Shown here: positions 55,650 through 64,000 of the stretch, piece by piece
Position numbering within the stretch: the first letter of the stretch is position 1
Layout of the letters: the number at the start of each line of letters is the position of its first letter
DNA from: Streptomyces antibioticus
GTDB taxonomy: Bacteria; Actinomycetota; Actinomycetes; Streptomycetales; Streptomycetaceae
Length of the DNA: 64,000 nucleotides
Assembly (NCBI RefSeq): GCF_001514065.1
Contig: NZ_KQ948424.1
Coordinates: 343,543-407,542, forward strand
Direction of reading: 5' to 3'
Notes under the pieces: model-generated
Seen by the model: the letters and a program-made list of their open reading frames with translations, nothing else
What the model was told of the DNA's origin: nothing
Database searches by the model: none
Made by a program: the position numbers and the translations under genes

Positions 55650-57970
55650 AGCAGTGGGGGCGGGACCTCGCGATGGGGGTCCGATTCGCGTTCGCGGGGG
55701 GACGCGAGGGGTGGATCCGGGTCCTGCTGACGGCCGTGGGAGTGGGACTCGGGGTGGCGTTGCTGCTGCTGACGACCGCGATCCCGAACGCCATGGCGAC
55801 GCGTGACGAGCGGGAGACGGCGCGCTCCGACATGACGTTCAGCGCGACCCGGATGAAGAAGGCGGACGACACCCTCCTCGTCGGGTACATCACCACGACC
55901 TACCACCACAAGAACGTGCGCGGCCGGGAGTTGGAGCCCGAGGGGCCCAAGGCTCCGCTGCCGCCGGGGGTTTCGGCCTTCCCGGCGCCGGGCGAGATGG
56001 TGGTCTCACCGGCGTTGAAGAAGTACCTGGAATCCGACGACGGGAAGCTGCTGCGGCAGCGGCTGCCGGACCGGATCGTCGGGACCATCGGGGAGAGCGG
56101 GCTGATCGGCTCGGCCGAACTCGCCTTCTACCGTGGTGCCGAGAACCTCGCACCGAAGATCGACGGCGCCAGTGTGGACCGCATCAAGCGGTTCGGCGCC
56201 CCGGAGCAGCCCTCGGATCCCCTGGACCCCGTGCTGGTCCTGCTGATCCTGGTCGTCTTCGCGGTGCTGCTGACGCCCGTCGCCGTCTTCATCGCGGCGG
56301 CCGTGCGGTTCGGCGGCGAGCGGCGCGACCGGCGGCTCGCCGCGCTCCGGCTGGTCGGCTCCGACGCCCGGATGACCCGGCGGGTCGCGGCGGGCGAGGC
56401 GATGGCCGGGGCCCTGGTCGGCCTGGTCCTGGGGGCCGGGTTCTTCCTGATCGGACGCCAGATCGCGGGCTCCGTCGAGGTGTTCGACTACAGCTTCTTC
56501 CCGAGCTATCTCAACCCCTCTCCGCTGCTGGCCCTGCTGGTCGCCGTCGCGGTGCCCGCGGCCGCCGTGCTGGTCACGCAGTTCGCGCTGCGCGGGGTCG
56601 TCATCGAACCGCTCGGTGTGGTGCGTACGGCCAGGCCCTCGCGCCGCCGGCTGTGGTGGCGGCTGCTGCTGCCGGTGGGCGGGCTCGCGATGCTCTACCC
56701 GATGATCGGCCAGGGCCGCGAGAACGGGAACTTCAACCAGTACCTGACCATCGGCGGCGTCATGCTGCTGCTGGTCGGTGTCACCGCGCTGCTGCCCTGG
56801 GTCGTCGAGGCCGTGGTGGCCCGGCTCGGCGCGGGCCCGGTGGCCTGGCAACTGGCCGTACGCAGGCTCCAGTTGAGCAGCGGTACGGCGGCCCGCATGG
56901 TCAACGGCATCGCGGTGGCGGTGGCCGGCGCGATCGCCCTGCAGATGCTGTTCGCGGGGGTCGACGGCCAGTACACGGAGCGGAAGACGGAGAAGGTCAC
57001 CGGCATGCAGATCGCCGTGGACGTGCCCTCAGGGAGGCCGGTGGCCCCGGTCAAGGAGAAGTTCGCGGCGACCCGGGGCGTCGAGAACGTCTACGACCTC
57101 TCCGAGGGGTACCTCGGCAACACCCGCACCGACCCGCAGAACTTCGCCCCGGTGTCCGTCGGCACCTGCGCGTCCCTGCGCAAGGTGGCGCAGCTGCCCT
57201 CCTGCCGGGACGGCGACGTGTTCGTCCTGCGGCCCGGCGACTACGCCTACGACACGAAGAAGATGGTCAAGGGCGGCAGCAAGCTCTGGTTCGACGACTC
57301 CGACGACGACAGGACGACGAAGCCGGTCGCCTGGACCGTCCCGGACGGTCTCAAGACCGTTCAGGGCACCGCGGATGCGGACCGGACCGGCCGCGCGGGC
57401 TTCCTGATGACGCCCTCGGCGCTGCCCTCCGGAGCCGACCGGCTGCTCACCGGCGAGCTGTATCTGGGGCTCGACAACGCCGTGCCCGACGCCCTGGAGT
57501 ACGTCCGCAACACCGGGGCGACCATCGACCCGTACAACGAGCCCATCGAGTTCGTCTCCAGCGTGCGCGACAAGAACTACGCCGCCATCCGCGGCGGCCT
57601 GTTCATCGGCGCCACCTGCGTGCTGCTGCTGATCGGCGCGAGCCTGCTGGTCTCCCAGCTGGAGCAGCTGCGGGAACGCAAGAAGCTGCTGTCGTCGCTG
57701 ATCGCCTTCGGCACCCGGCGCTCCACGCTGAGCCTGTCGGTGCTGTGGCAGACGGCGATCCCGATCGGCCTCGGGCTGGTGCTGGCCGCGACGGTGGGGC
57801 TGACGCTCGGCGTGGTCCTGCTGAAGATGACGGACACCCCGGTGTCCGTGGACTGGACGAGCGTGCTGCAGATGACGGGCGCGGGCGCCGGGGTCGTCCT
57901 CGCCGTCACCCTGCTCAGCCTGCCGCCGCTGCTGCGGCTGATGCGGCCGGACGGTCTGCGTACGGAGTGA
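55646..57970 (+). CDS. FtsX-like ABC transporter permease
   Basis: A 774-aa permease. A first membrane helix near residue 30 is followed by an extracytoplasmic region, then two FtsX-domain membrane clusters (about residues 190-330 and 645-760) with further helices (about 330-400) between, and a second large extracytoplasmic loop (about 430-640, with two cysteine-containing stretches). The layout is the ten-helix MacB-like bacitracin-export type permease common in actinobacteria. It is translationally coupled to the ATPase gene by an ATGA overlap. Confidence 0.9.
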   Translation: MKQWGRDLAMGVRFAFAGGREGWIRVLLTAVGVGLGVALLLLTTAIPNAMATRDERETARSDMTFSATRMKKADDTLLVGYITTTYHHKNVRGRELEPEGPKAPLPPGVSAFPAPGEMVVSPALKKYLESDDGKLLRQRLPDRIVGTIGESGLIGSAELAFYRGAENLAPKIDGASVDRIKRFGAPEQPSDPLDPVLVLLILVVFAVLLTPVAVFIAAAVRFGGERRDRRLAALRLVGSDARMTRRVAAGEAMAGALVGLVLGAGFFLIGRQIAGSVEVFDYSFFPSYLNPSPLLALLVAVAVPAAAVLVTQFALRGVVIEPLGVVRTARPSRRRLWWRLLLPVGGLAMLYPMIGQGRENGNFNQYLTIGGVMLLLVGVTALLPWVVEAVVARLGAGPVAWQLAVRRLQLSSGTAARMVNGIAVAVAGAIALQMLFAGVDGQYTERKTEKVTGMQIAVDVPSGRPVAPVKEKFAATRGVENVYDLSEGYLGNTRTDPQNFAPVSVGTCASLRKVAQLPSCRDGDVFVLRPGDYAYDTKKMVKGGSKLWFDDSDDDRTTKPVAWTVPDGLKTVQGTADADRTGRAGFLMTPSALPSGADRLLTGELYLGLDNAVPDALEYVRNTGATIDPYNEPIEFVSSVRDKNYAAIRGGLFIGATCVLLLIGASLLVSQLEQLRERKKLLSSLIAFGTRRSTLSLSVLWQTAIPIGLGLVLAATVGLTLGVVLLKMTDTPVSVDWTSVLQMTGAGAGVVLAVTLLSLPPLLRLMRPDGLRTE

Positions 57971-57978
57971 AGTGAGGC

Positions 57979-58008
57979 AAGGGGCCCTTCCGACCGGGAG
58001 GGCCCCTT
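57979..58008. terminator. Bidirectional terminator between FtsX permease and roadblock genes
   Basis: Arms 57979-57991 and 57996-58008 form a 13-bp stem with one G-U pair and a GACC loop between convergent genes; AA/TT ends give short U runs. Confidence 0.8.
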
Positions 58009-58016
58009 TCGCACGT

Positions 58017-58445
58017 TCAGAGGCTGTACTCCCGCACCACCCGCCTGACCTGGGCGAACAGCATGCCCACATTGACCGACTTACGGCACACCACCACGGC
58101 CACCACGTCCTGCTGCTCGGTCAGCCGCACGAACAGGTGGGTGAGGTTCTCGCTGTTGACGAGGATCTCCTGGAAGAAGTGGTTGTCGCTGCTGCTCCCG
58201 CGCCGCTCCTTGAAGACGTCCTCGATCATCACGACCGTGCGGCCCTGGAACAGGTCGAGGGTCGCGCCCGCCAGCAGGTCCAGGACCTCGGGCGGGTGGT
58301 TGTCGACGGTCTCGTACGACAGCAGCATGCCCGTGGACATGTCGACGACGCCCGCCGCCACACAGTCCGGGGCGTCGGTGCGGAGAGACTTGACCAGGCC
58401 CATCACCTGGTCGGAGAAACCGGGGGTCATACGCTTCGTCGCCAT
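58017..58445 (-). CDS. Roadblock/LC7-like protein, second of the pair
   Basis: A 142-aa cytoplasmic protein with a roadblock/LC7-like layout: an N-terminal helix (DQVMGLVKSLRTDAPDCVAAG), strands VVDMSTGMLLSYE, a central helix and the C-terminal QDVVAVVVCRKSVNVGMLF followed by a helix. Roadblock proteins regulate small GTPases of the MglA type. The match is by fold pattern. GGAG lies upstream of the ATG, and the previous gene stops 4 bases before it. Confidence 0.65.
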   Translation of the reverse strand: MATKRMTPGFSDQVMGLVKSLRTDAPDCVAAGVVDMSTGMLLSYETVDNHPPEVLDLLAGATLDLFQGRTVVMIEDVFKERRGSSSDNHFFQEILVNSENLTHLFVRLTEQQDVVAVVVCRKSVNVGMLFAQVRRVVREYSL

Positions 58446-58449
58446 CCCT

Positions 58450-58845
58450 TCAGACTCCTTCCGCCGCCTTCTCGGTGGGCGCGCTCAGGATCGTGTCGAT
58501 ACGGTCCAGGGCCGGCTGAGTGGCCCGGTGCAGTCCGTCCACGTCCATGCCCTCGTCGCCGATCACGACCATGAGGGCGGTGTCGCCGACGGCGTAGAAG
58601 GCGGCACAGCCGTGACTGCCGTAGGTCACCGTGCGGCGCAGGGTGCCGCGGGCGGTGGCGCCGACGGTGCGGCGCGCGAGGCCGAGACCGGCCGCGGCGA
58701 GGGCGGCGAGGCCCTCCGGGTCGATCGAGTCGGCGGTGTCGGCCGCGATGAGCAGCCCGTCGGCGGCCGCGACCGCGGTGTCGGTGATACCGGTCACCTG
58801 TTCCCGCAGTCCCCGCATTTCCAATGCCAGTGCTTCGCGATCCAT
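58450..58845 (-). CDS. Roadblock/LC7 domain protein, first of the pair
   Basis: A 131-aa protein with the roadblock/LC7 pattern: helix LALEMRGLREQVTGITDTAV, strands AADGLLIAAD, helix GLAALAAAGLGLARRTVGA and the strand pair TYGSHGCAAFYAVGDTALMVVIG. It resembles CvnB/MglB-like GTPase-activating partners, but no GTPase gene is nearby. The ATG at 58845 has AGGGGAG 8 bases upstream; the frame extends to 58872 without support. It lies 42 bases after the DUF4388-like gene. Confidence 0.75.
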   Translation of the reverse strand: MDREALALEMRGLREQVTGITDTAVAAADGLLIAADTADSIDPEGLAALAAAGLGLARRTVGATARGTLRRTVTYGSHGCAAFYAVGDTALMVVIGDEGMDVDGLHRATQPALDRIDTILSAPTEKAAEGV

Positions 58846-58887
58846 GCAATCAACTCCCCTATTTCTGTTCACATCTGGTCGGCTTCT

Positions 58888-59817
58888 TCATTTCGGGGCT
58901 CCGTTTCGCAGGCGGAAGAACCCTTTCCAGCTCGCTCCGTTCCTCTCCGGGGCGAGTGCTTCGGCGATACCACTGGCGCCGGGACGTCTGCGGGGCAGTT
59001 CGTCGGGGACGGCGGGCGGTACGGCGCTGACGGGCGGCGGGGCCGCTCGCGATGCGGCCGGCTCCGGTCGCCGCTGCCGGACGCCCTGGCCGTCGGGGGG
59101 CGGGCGGACCGGGATGGGGACGGGCGCCTCCGGGCACTCCAGGAGCCCGTCGGCGAGCATGCGGGCCATCTCCACGGCCACCGTGTAGACCCCGCGTCCG
59201 GTACGGAAGGCCAGGTCACGGGCGGTGCTGCGGCCGTCGGCCTGGTCGAGCAGGGCGCGTTGCAGCGGGCTGAGCGGGCCGTGGTCCACGCCGGGGACGG
59301 GGGTCGGGCGCTCACGGTCGGGGCGCAGCGGGTGCGGCAGGGTGGCGAGGGCGGCGAGCCGGCGGGTGGCGTCCTGGAGCAGCCGTACGCAGGTCTCCCC
59401 CACGGCTACGGTGGCGAACGGCTCGGCCTCGACGCGTTCACAGCCGTGCACCCGCCCGGCGACGATCGCGAAGACCGCGTCGTACAGCGCCATCACGCAG
59501 ACGACCCTGAGCTGGGCGGCTCCGGTGTGGCCGCGGGTGATCAGCCCGGTCGCGGGCCAGCGCTCCCCGCCCGACTCCCGTACCACCTCGGCCCATTGCT
59601 CACCGCTGACCCGTCCGGAGCGCAGCAGGAGCGTCTCCGGGCCGGGCGCGCCGGGGCTCTCGGCGCCCACGACCAGCCCGGCCCGCAGATGAAGGGTGCC
59701 GCCGGGTGCCCCCGCCACCCGCAGCTGTCCGCTGAACTCCTCGCGCCCGCACCGGTGCAGGGCGTGCGCCAGCAGGTCGTAGCCGACGCGGTCGAGGGAG
59801 TACCGCATGCCCGCCAT
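58888..59817 (-). CDS. DUF4388/PATAN-like protein of the roadblock cluster
   Basis: A 309-aa protein. The N-terminal region (GREEFSGQLRV ... GGTLHLRAGLVVGAESPGAPG) matches the DUF4388/PATAN-type adaptor fold, and a second helical domain (LSPLQRALLDQADGRSTARDLAF, then VYTVAVEMARMLADGLLE) looks like a winged helix. The last 80 residues are Pro/Arg-rich. It is the first gene of a three-gene operon with two roadblock proteins. I use the ATG at 59817 with AGGGGG upstream; ATG 59808 is possible, and the frame runs to 59922. Confidence 0.65.
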   Translation of the reverse strand: MAGMRYSLDRVGYDLLAHALHRCGREEFSGQLRVAGAPGGTLHLRAGLVVGAESPGAPGPETLLLRSGRVSGEQWAEVVRESGGERWPATGLITRGHTGAAQLRVVCVMALYDAVFAIVAGRVHGCERVEAEPFATVAVGETCVRLLQDATRRLAALATLPHPLRPDRERPTPVPGVDHGPLSPLQRALLDQADGRSTARDLAFRTGRGVYTVAVEMARMLADGLLECPEAPVPIPVRPPPDGQGVRQRRPEPAASRAAPPPVSAVPPAVPDELPRRRPGASGIAEALAPERNGASWKGFFRLRNGAPK

Positions 59818-59985
59818 CACTCCCCCTGGCATTTCGCACATACGCCTGGCGCGTAGCACTGAGGGGGTAGGTGTATCAGCCGTAGGGCATATGTCGGGAG
59901 GAGTATTCCTACCTGCCTCCACCTGACGGAAATTGAAATCCGGCGCCGCACAATTCGCTTTGTTCGGCGGTCATTTGAACGATTC

Positions 59986-60954
59986 TCAGGCGAGATTCTC
60001 CGGACGACCGAGCACCCGGACGGGCAGCGGCCGCAGCGCTTCCCGCAGGGCGTCGGCCAGTTCGCGGTACTCCGCGCCGCGCGCCGCGCCCGTGCGCAGG
60101 GCGAGGGCGACCCGGCGGGCCGGGGCGGGTTCGGCGAAGGAGCCGGTCAGGAGCAGGTCGCTGCGGGAGGTCTCGACCTTGACGGCGGTCCGCGGCAGCA
60201 GGGTCACGCCGAGCCCGCCGGCGACGAGCTGGACCAGGGTGGCGAGTCCGGCGGCCGTGGTGGTGACGGGGGCGTCGGCGCGTCCGGCCTCGCGGCAGAT
60301 GTCGAGGGCCTGGTCGCGCAGGCAGTGGCCCTCGTCGAGGAGGAGCAGGTTGAGCTCCTTGAGCGCCTCGCGCGGGATGCCTTCGCGCCCGCCGAGCGGA
60401 TGCCCGAGCGGCGTGACGAGCACGAAGTCCTCGTCGAAGAGCGGGAGTTCGACGACCCCGGGCACTCCGAGCGGGACGGCGAGCAGCAGCAGGTCGAGGC
60501 GGCCGGTGGTGAGGCCGTCGATCAGGCTGGTGGTCTGCTCCTCGTGGACCTGGAGGTCGAGGTGCGGATAGCGGTCGTGGACGAGCTTCAGGACGGTGGG
60601 CAGGAGGTACGGGGCGACGGTGGGGATGACACCGAGGCGCAGCACGCCGGTGAAGGGGGCGCGTACCGCCTCGGCCTCCTCCATGAGCGCCCCGACCTCC
60701 TCCAGCACCGCCTTGGCCCGTACGGCGAGCCGCTCACCGGCGGGCGAGAGGAGCACCTTGCGGGTGGTGCGCTCAAGGAGCGTGACCCCGAGGGTCTCCT
60801 CCAGCGCCGACACGGCACCGGACAGGGCGGGTTGGCTCATGCCGATCGCGGCGGCGGCGTCCCGGAAGTGAAGGTGCTCGGCGACAGCGGCGAAGGCCCG
60901 TAGCTGGGCGAGGCTCGGCTGGCGCCTCTTGGCCCCGACGCTACTCACGGTCAC
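59986..60954 (-). CDS. oxyR: Hydrogen peroxide sensor OxyR
   Basis: LysR-family regulator of 322 aa. The N-terminal helix-turn-helix is followed by an effector domain with GHCLRDQALDIC, giving C211 and C220, a C-x8-C pair equivalent to the peroxide-sensing C199 and C208 of E. coli OxyR. It activates ahpCD and controls itself; here it is divergent from ahpC with 136 bases between starts. The GTG at 60954 has GAGGAG 6 bases upstream. Confidence 0.94.
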   Translation of the reverse strand: MTVSSVGAKRRQPSLAQLRAFAAVAEHLHFRDAAAAIGMSQPALSGAVSALEETLGVTLLERTTRKVLLSPAGERLAVRAKAVLEEVGALMEEAEAVRAPFTGVLRLGVIPTVAPYLLPTVLKLVHDRYPHLDLQVHEEQTTSLIDGLTTGRLDLLLLAVPLGVPGVVELPLFDEDFVLVTPLGHPLGGREGIPREALKELNLLLLDEGHCLRDQALDICREAGRADAPVTTTAAGLATLVQLVAGGLGVTLLPRTAVKVETSRSDLLLTGSFAEPAPARRVALALRTGAARGAEYRELADALREALRPLPVRVLGRPENLA

Positions 60955-60973
60955 TGATAGCTCCTCTCGATCA

Positions 60974-61020
60974 ACACTCCCAAGTGTAGCGATTTCCGCA
61001 ATCAATGCACCTTGTGGAAA
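60974..61020. promoter_or_regulatory. oxyR-ahpC regulatory dyads
   Basis: Two inverted repeats lie between the divergent starts: ACACT-CCCA-AGTGT at 60974-60987, and TTTCCGCA (60993-61000) with TGTGGAAA (61013-61020), which differ at one position. Either could be part of an OxyR-bound region. Confidence 0.4.
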
Positions 61021-61090
61021 CATCACCTGCGTCCAACCCACGGGAAAGGCCCTTCACAAGAGGGTGCTTTCCTCGCTGCAAGGAGAGTTT

Positions 61091-61645
61091 GTGCTCACTG
61101 TCGGTGACAAGTTCCCCGCGTTCGAACTGACCGCCTGCGTCTCGCTGGAGAAGGGCAAGGAGTTCGAGACGATCACCCACAAGTCCTACGAGGGCAAGTG
61201 GAAGATCGTGTTCGCATGGCCCGCCGACTTCACGTTCGTGTGCCCGACGGAGATCGCCGCCTTCGGCAAGCTGAACGAGGAGTTCGCCGACCGCGACGCC
61301 CAGATCCTCGGCTTCTCCGGCGACTCCGAGTACGTCCACCACGCCTGGCGCAAGGACCACGACGACCTGCGCGACCTGCCCTTCCCGATGCTGGCCGACA
61401 CCAAGCGCGAGCTGATGCGCGACCTGGGCATCCAGGGCGAGGACGGCTTCGCCAAGCGCGCGGTCTTCATCGTGGACCAGAACAACGAGATCCAGTTCTC
61501 CATGGTGACCGCGGGCTCGGTCGGCCGTAACCCCAAGGAGGTCCTGCGGGTCCTCGACGCGCTCCAGACGGACGAGCTCTGCCCGTGCAACTGGACCAAG
61601 GGCGACGAGACCCTGGACGCGGGCAAGCTGCTCGCCGGGGAGTGA
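61091..61645 (+). CDS. ahpC: Alkyl hydroperoxide reductase / peroxiredoxin AhpC
   Basis: A 184-aa 2-Cys peroxiredoxin. The peroxidatic cysteine is C51 in FTFVCPTE and the resolving pair C164/C166 is in LCPCNW, as in mycobacterial AhpC. It removes alkyl hydroperoxides and hydrogen peroxide and is reduced by AhpD. The GTG at 61091 has AAGGAG upstream. ahpD follows after 6 bases. Confidence 0.96.
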   Translation: MLTVGDKFPAFELTACVSLEKGKEFETITHKSYEGKWKIVFAWPADFTFVCPTEIAAFGKLNEEFADRDAQILGFSGDSEYVHHAWRKDHDDLRDLPFPMLADTKRELMRDLGIQGEDGFAKRAVFIVDQNNEIQFSMVTAGSVGRNPKEVLRVLDALQTDELCPCNWTKGDETLDAGKLLAGE

Positions 61646-61651
61646 CCTGAG

Positions 61652-62185
61652 ATGTCCCTCGACTCCCTCAAGTCCCGCATACCGGACTACGCCAAGGACC
61701 TGAAGCTCAACCTCGGCTCGGTCATCGGCAATTCGGACCTCCCGGCCCAGCAGCTGTGGGGCACGGTGCTGGCGACCGCGATCGCCTCGCGCTCCCCGAT
61801 CGTGCTGCGCGAACTGGCGCCGGAGGCCGAGGCGAACCTGTCGCCCGAGGCGTACCAGGCGGCGAAGGCGGCGGCCGCGGTGATGGCGATGAACAACGTC
61901 TTCTACCGCACCCGCCATCTGCTCTCCGACCACGAGTACGGCAACCTGCGCGCCGGGCTGCGGATGAACGTCATCGGCAACCCGGGCGTCGACAAGGTCG
62001 ACTTCGAACTGTGGTCCTTCGCGGTGTCCGCGATCAACGGCTGCGGGATGTGCCTGGACTCGCACGAGCAGGTCCTGCGCAAGGCGGGCCTGGAGCGCGA
62101 GGTCGTCCAGGAGGCGTTCAAGATCGCTTCGGTGGTCCAGGCGGTCAGTGTGACGCTGGAGGCTGAGGCGGTTCTGGCCGAGTAG
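61652..62185 (+). CDS. ahpD: Alkyl hydroperoxidase AhpD
   Basis: A 177-aa disulfide reductase for AhpC. The active-site CxxC is C131/C134 in [10 protein letters not shown] with H138 and E119 in the positions known from mycobacterial AhpD. The gene is in one operon with ahpC under OxyR control. Its 3' end overlaps the convergent AI-2E family gene by 41 bases. Confidence 0.96.
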   Translation: MSLDSLKSRIPDYAKDLKLNLGSVIGNSDLPAQQLWGTVLATAIASRSPIVLRELAPEAEANLSPEAYQAAKAAAAVMAMNNVFYRTRHLLSDHEYGNLRAGLRMNVIGNPGVDKVDFELWSFAVSAINGCGMCLDSHEQVLRKAGLEREVVQEAFKIASVVQAVSVTLEAEAVLAE

Positions 62186-63518
62186 CGGCCGCTTCCTCCT
62201 CACCCGGGTCCGGGGGCGCCGCCCCCGGACCTTCCGCGTTCCGGGCCACCGCGGGGGCAGGTGGTGGCGGCGCCGTCTCGCGTGCGTACGCCCGCAGATA
62301 GCCGACCACCGTGTTGGTCACCGCGACCAGCGGCACCGCGACGACCGCGCCGCCGATCCCGGCGACCATGCCGCCCGCCGCGACCGACAGCACCACCGCC
62401 AGCGGATGCACCCGCACCGCGCGGCCCAGGATGAACGGCTGCAGGATGTGGCCCTCGATCTGCTGCACCGCGAGCACCACCGCGAGGGCCATGACCGCCG
62501 TGAACACGCCCTGCGTCACCAGCGCGACCACCACCGCCAGCGCGCCCGAGACCACCGCGCCGACCAGCGGGATGAACGCGAACAGGAAGATGAAGACGGC
62601 CAGTGGCACGGCCATCGGGACGCCGAGGAAGTAGATGCCCAGGCCGATGAAGATGGCGTCGATCAGGGCCACTATCACCGTGCCGCGCACATAGGCCGTC
62701 AGCGTGCGCCAGGCCCGCGGACCCGCGCCCGCGACACCCGGCCGCGCCGCCGCCGGGACCAGCTTCAGCGTCCACTCCCAGATGCGCCGGCCGTCGTACA
62801 GCAGGAACAGGGTGGAGAAGAACGTCAGCAGGATGCCGGTCAGCGCCTCCACGACGACCTGCACGCCCTCCAGACCCGCCGAGGTGATCTGCTCGGTGTT
62901 GGCGCCGACCGCGTCCGCGAGGTTCTTGGAGATCTGGTTGATCTGCTTCTCGGTGACATGGAAGGGGCTCTTCAGCAGCCAGTCGCGCAGATCGTCGATG
63001 CCGTTCTGGATCTGGTCGGAGAGATCGTCGATGTTCTCCATGACCTGCCAGGTCACGAACCAGCCGAGCAGCCCGAGGATGATGAAGCCGAAGATCGCGG
63101 TGAGCGCGGTGGCCAGACCGCTCGGCACGCCGTACCGCTTCAGCCGGGCCACGGTCGGCTGGAGCAGCGCCGTGATGAGCAGGGCCACCACGAAGGCGAA
63201 GACGACGAGTTGGACGGCGCTGATGACCCGCATCAGCACCCAGACGGTGCCCGCGAGCACCAGCAGCCGCCACCCGGCCTCGGCGGCGACGCGTACGCCC
63301 CAGGGCACGGCCTGCGCCGGGTCCGGGCGCTGCGGTACGACGGTCACGTGCTCGGCGAGGGGCTGGGGGTGGTCCTCCGGCACATCCTGGGGTGGCGACG
63401 GCGGCGCGTCGGCCTCGGCCTCCTCGCGCTCGACCTCCGCGCGGCGCTCGTCCAACCGCTCACCCATCTCACTCAGTCCGGCACCCACCCGACCGAGCCA
63501 CCGTGGCACTCGCGACAT
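62145..63518 (-). CDS. AI-2E family transporter (YdiK/PerM-like)
   Basis: A 457-aa membrane protein with an acidic cytoplasmic N-terminus and about eight membrane helices: one pair (about residues 86-125), a third helix, a long extracytoplasmic loop, then four or five C-terminal helices with the family stretch [23 protein letters not shown] split by turns. Despite the family name most members do not transport AI-2. The C-terminus is Pro/Glu-rich. The ATG at 63518 is used; the frame extends to 63902 without support. It converges on ahpD with a 41-base overlap. Confidence 0.85.
   Translation of the reverse strand: MSRVPRWLGRVGAGLSEMGERLDERRAEVEREEAEADAPPSPPQDVPEDHPQPLAEHVTVVPQRPDPAQAVPWGVRVAAEAGWRLLVLAGTVWVLMRVISAVQLVVFAFVVALLITALLQPTVARLKRYGVPSGLATALTAIFGFIILGLLGWFVTWQVMENIDDLSDQIQNGIDDLRDWLLKSPFHVTEKQINQISKNLADAVGANTEQITSAGLEGVQVVVEALTGILLTFFSTLFLLYDGRRIWEWTLKLVPAAARPGVAGAGPRAWRTLTAYVRGTVIVALIDAIFIGLGIYFLGVPMAVPLAVFIFLFAFIPLVGAVVSGALAVVVALVTQGVFTAVMALAVVLAVQQIEGHILQPFILGRAVRVHPLAVVLSVAAGGMVAGIGGAVVAVPLVAVTNTVVGYLRAYARETAPPPPAPAVARNAEGPGAAPPDPGEEEAAATRPEPPQPPASH
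62207..62231. terminator. Palindromic hairpin inside the 3' end of the AI-2E gene
   Basis: A perfect GC-rich palindrome of 12-bp arms around one central base lies 21 bases after the ahpD stop and inside the coding sequence of the opposing gene. It could terminate ahpCD transcription. Confidence 0.5.
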
Positions 63519-63603
63519 GATCCGTCCTCTTCCCCCGCTTTTCCCCACCACTCCCCCCGGAGTCGTCGGCTCCGACCGTACAGGCGTCGCCGGAGAACAG
63601 CGA

Positions 63604-63635
63604 AAGCCCCTCACCGAAAGGACGGTGAGGGGCTT
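63604..63635 (-). terminator. Terminator downstream of the transglycosylase-like gene
   Basis: Arms 63604-63616 and 63623-63635 form a perfect 13-bp stem with a 6-base loop, about 30 bases after the stop at 63668. Confidence 0.75.
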
Positions 63636-63667
63636 CGCAGGGTTGAGCGCGCCCTGGGGCGGAGCGC

Positions 63668-64000
63668 CTAGTACCAGTGGTTGGCCTGCCAGAAGGACCA
63701 CGCCTCGCACGGGCTGCCGTAGCGGCTGTCCATGTAGTTGAGGCCCCACTTGATCTGGGTGGCCGGGTTGGTCTGCCAGTCGGCGCCGACCGACGACATC
63801 TTGGAACCCGGCAGCGCCTGGAAGAGACCGTAGGCGCCGGAGGAGGCGTTGACGGCGCGGTAGTTCCAGCCGGACTCGTGGTCCACGATGTTGCTGAAGC
63901 ACTGGAACTGGCCACTGGGCACCATCTGGCGCGCCATAGCCTGGATCTGAGCGACCGAGTAGGAGCTCTGTACGGGGAAGCTGGAGGCGGACCGGGACGC
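63668..64000 (-). CDS. Transglycosylase SLT-like secreted protein (5' end outside window)
   Basis: C-terminal 110 codons of a lytic-transglycosylase-like protein. The visible part has QIQAMARQMVPSGQFQCFSN, then IVDHESGWNYRAVNASSGAYGLFQALPG, where the ES pair and AYGLFQ are the hallmark of the SLT/goose-lysozyme fold of short actinobacterial transglycosylases, and it ends with WGLNYMDSRYGSPCEAWSFW, whose cysteine pairs with the earlier one. The upstream sequence is Ser-rich, as expected for a linker after a signal peptide, and the frame is open to the window edge. It acts on peptidoglycan outside the cell. Confidence 0.8.
   Translation of the reverse strand, partial: ASRSASSFPVQSSYSVAQIQAMARQMVPSGQFQCFSNIVDHESGWNYRAVNASSGAYGLFQALPGSKMSSVGADWQTNPATQIKWGLNYMDSRYGSPCEAWSFWQANHWY

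Overview
The window is high-GC actinobacterial chromosome, almost certainly Streptomyces. Support comes from frequent GTG starts, very few TTA codons, a BldK-type peptide importer, a WhiB-like regulator, SpoIIE-type phosphatases and intergenic repeats of a kind common in streptomycetes. From memory the gene order follows the S. coelicolor core between the bldK and ahpCD loci. There is no tRNA, rRNA, CRISPR array, phage or transposase gene. Most of the window is coding, with short intergenic gaps and many 1-8 bp start/stop overlaps.

Layout. 1-5.1 kb (minus): oligopeptide ABC importer in the bldK order permease, lipoprotein, permease, ATPase (cut by the left edge), behind a long AT-richer leader with a small ORF and a perfect AdpA-consensus match. 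5.7-10.2 kb (minus): typA, then a second peptide-binding lipoprotein whose 5' end carries a 21-bp perfect inverted repeat. 10.5-14.3 kb (plus): a small coiled-coil protein and an actinobacterial Sdh1-type succinate dehydrogenase (sdhCAB). 14.3-22.1 kb: a kinase-fold phosphotransferase, a membrane/coiled-coil protein, a PAS-PAS-GAF-PP2C-ATPase phosphatase, a stand-alone anti-sigma-type ATPase, a NUDIX hydrolase, a SPOR-like small protein and a GntR/UTRA regulator. 22.3-25.9 kb: a DUF4190-type membrane protein divergent from two translationally coupled serpin-like genes. 25.9-29.6 kb: a short-chain dehydrogenase divergent from a LysR regulator across a perfect dyad, then an amino-acid permease.

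29.5-32.6 kb (minus) is the least ordinary region: a three-gene module with start/stop overlaps, made of a 109-aa EACC1-like protein, a caspase-fold peptidase with an intact His/Cys dyad and a 567-aa helical protein. It resembles bacterial conflict or cell-suicide cassettes and is the best candidate for an undescribed system. It lies, with the serpins, between two core blocks that in S. coelicolor (from memory) flank the actinorhodin cluster; no biosynthetic genes are present here.

32.9-50.6 kb is core metabolism: ychF, ppgK, ispH, an APC permease, xseAB, a nitroreductase, glpX, a WhiB-like gene, class I and class II fumarases, a DUF402 gene and a second PP2C phosphatase. 50.6-64 kb holds a class A penicillin-binding protein, an SPFH protein coupled to a ribbon-helix-helix protein, a PadR-controlled ABC exporter, a three-gene roadblock/DUF4388 cluster, divergent oxyR and ahpCD, an AI-2E family transporter and the 3' part of a lytic-transglycosylase-like gene cut by the right edge. 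Strong hairpins separate most of the convergent pairs.
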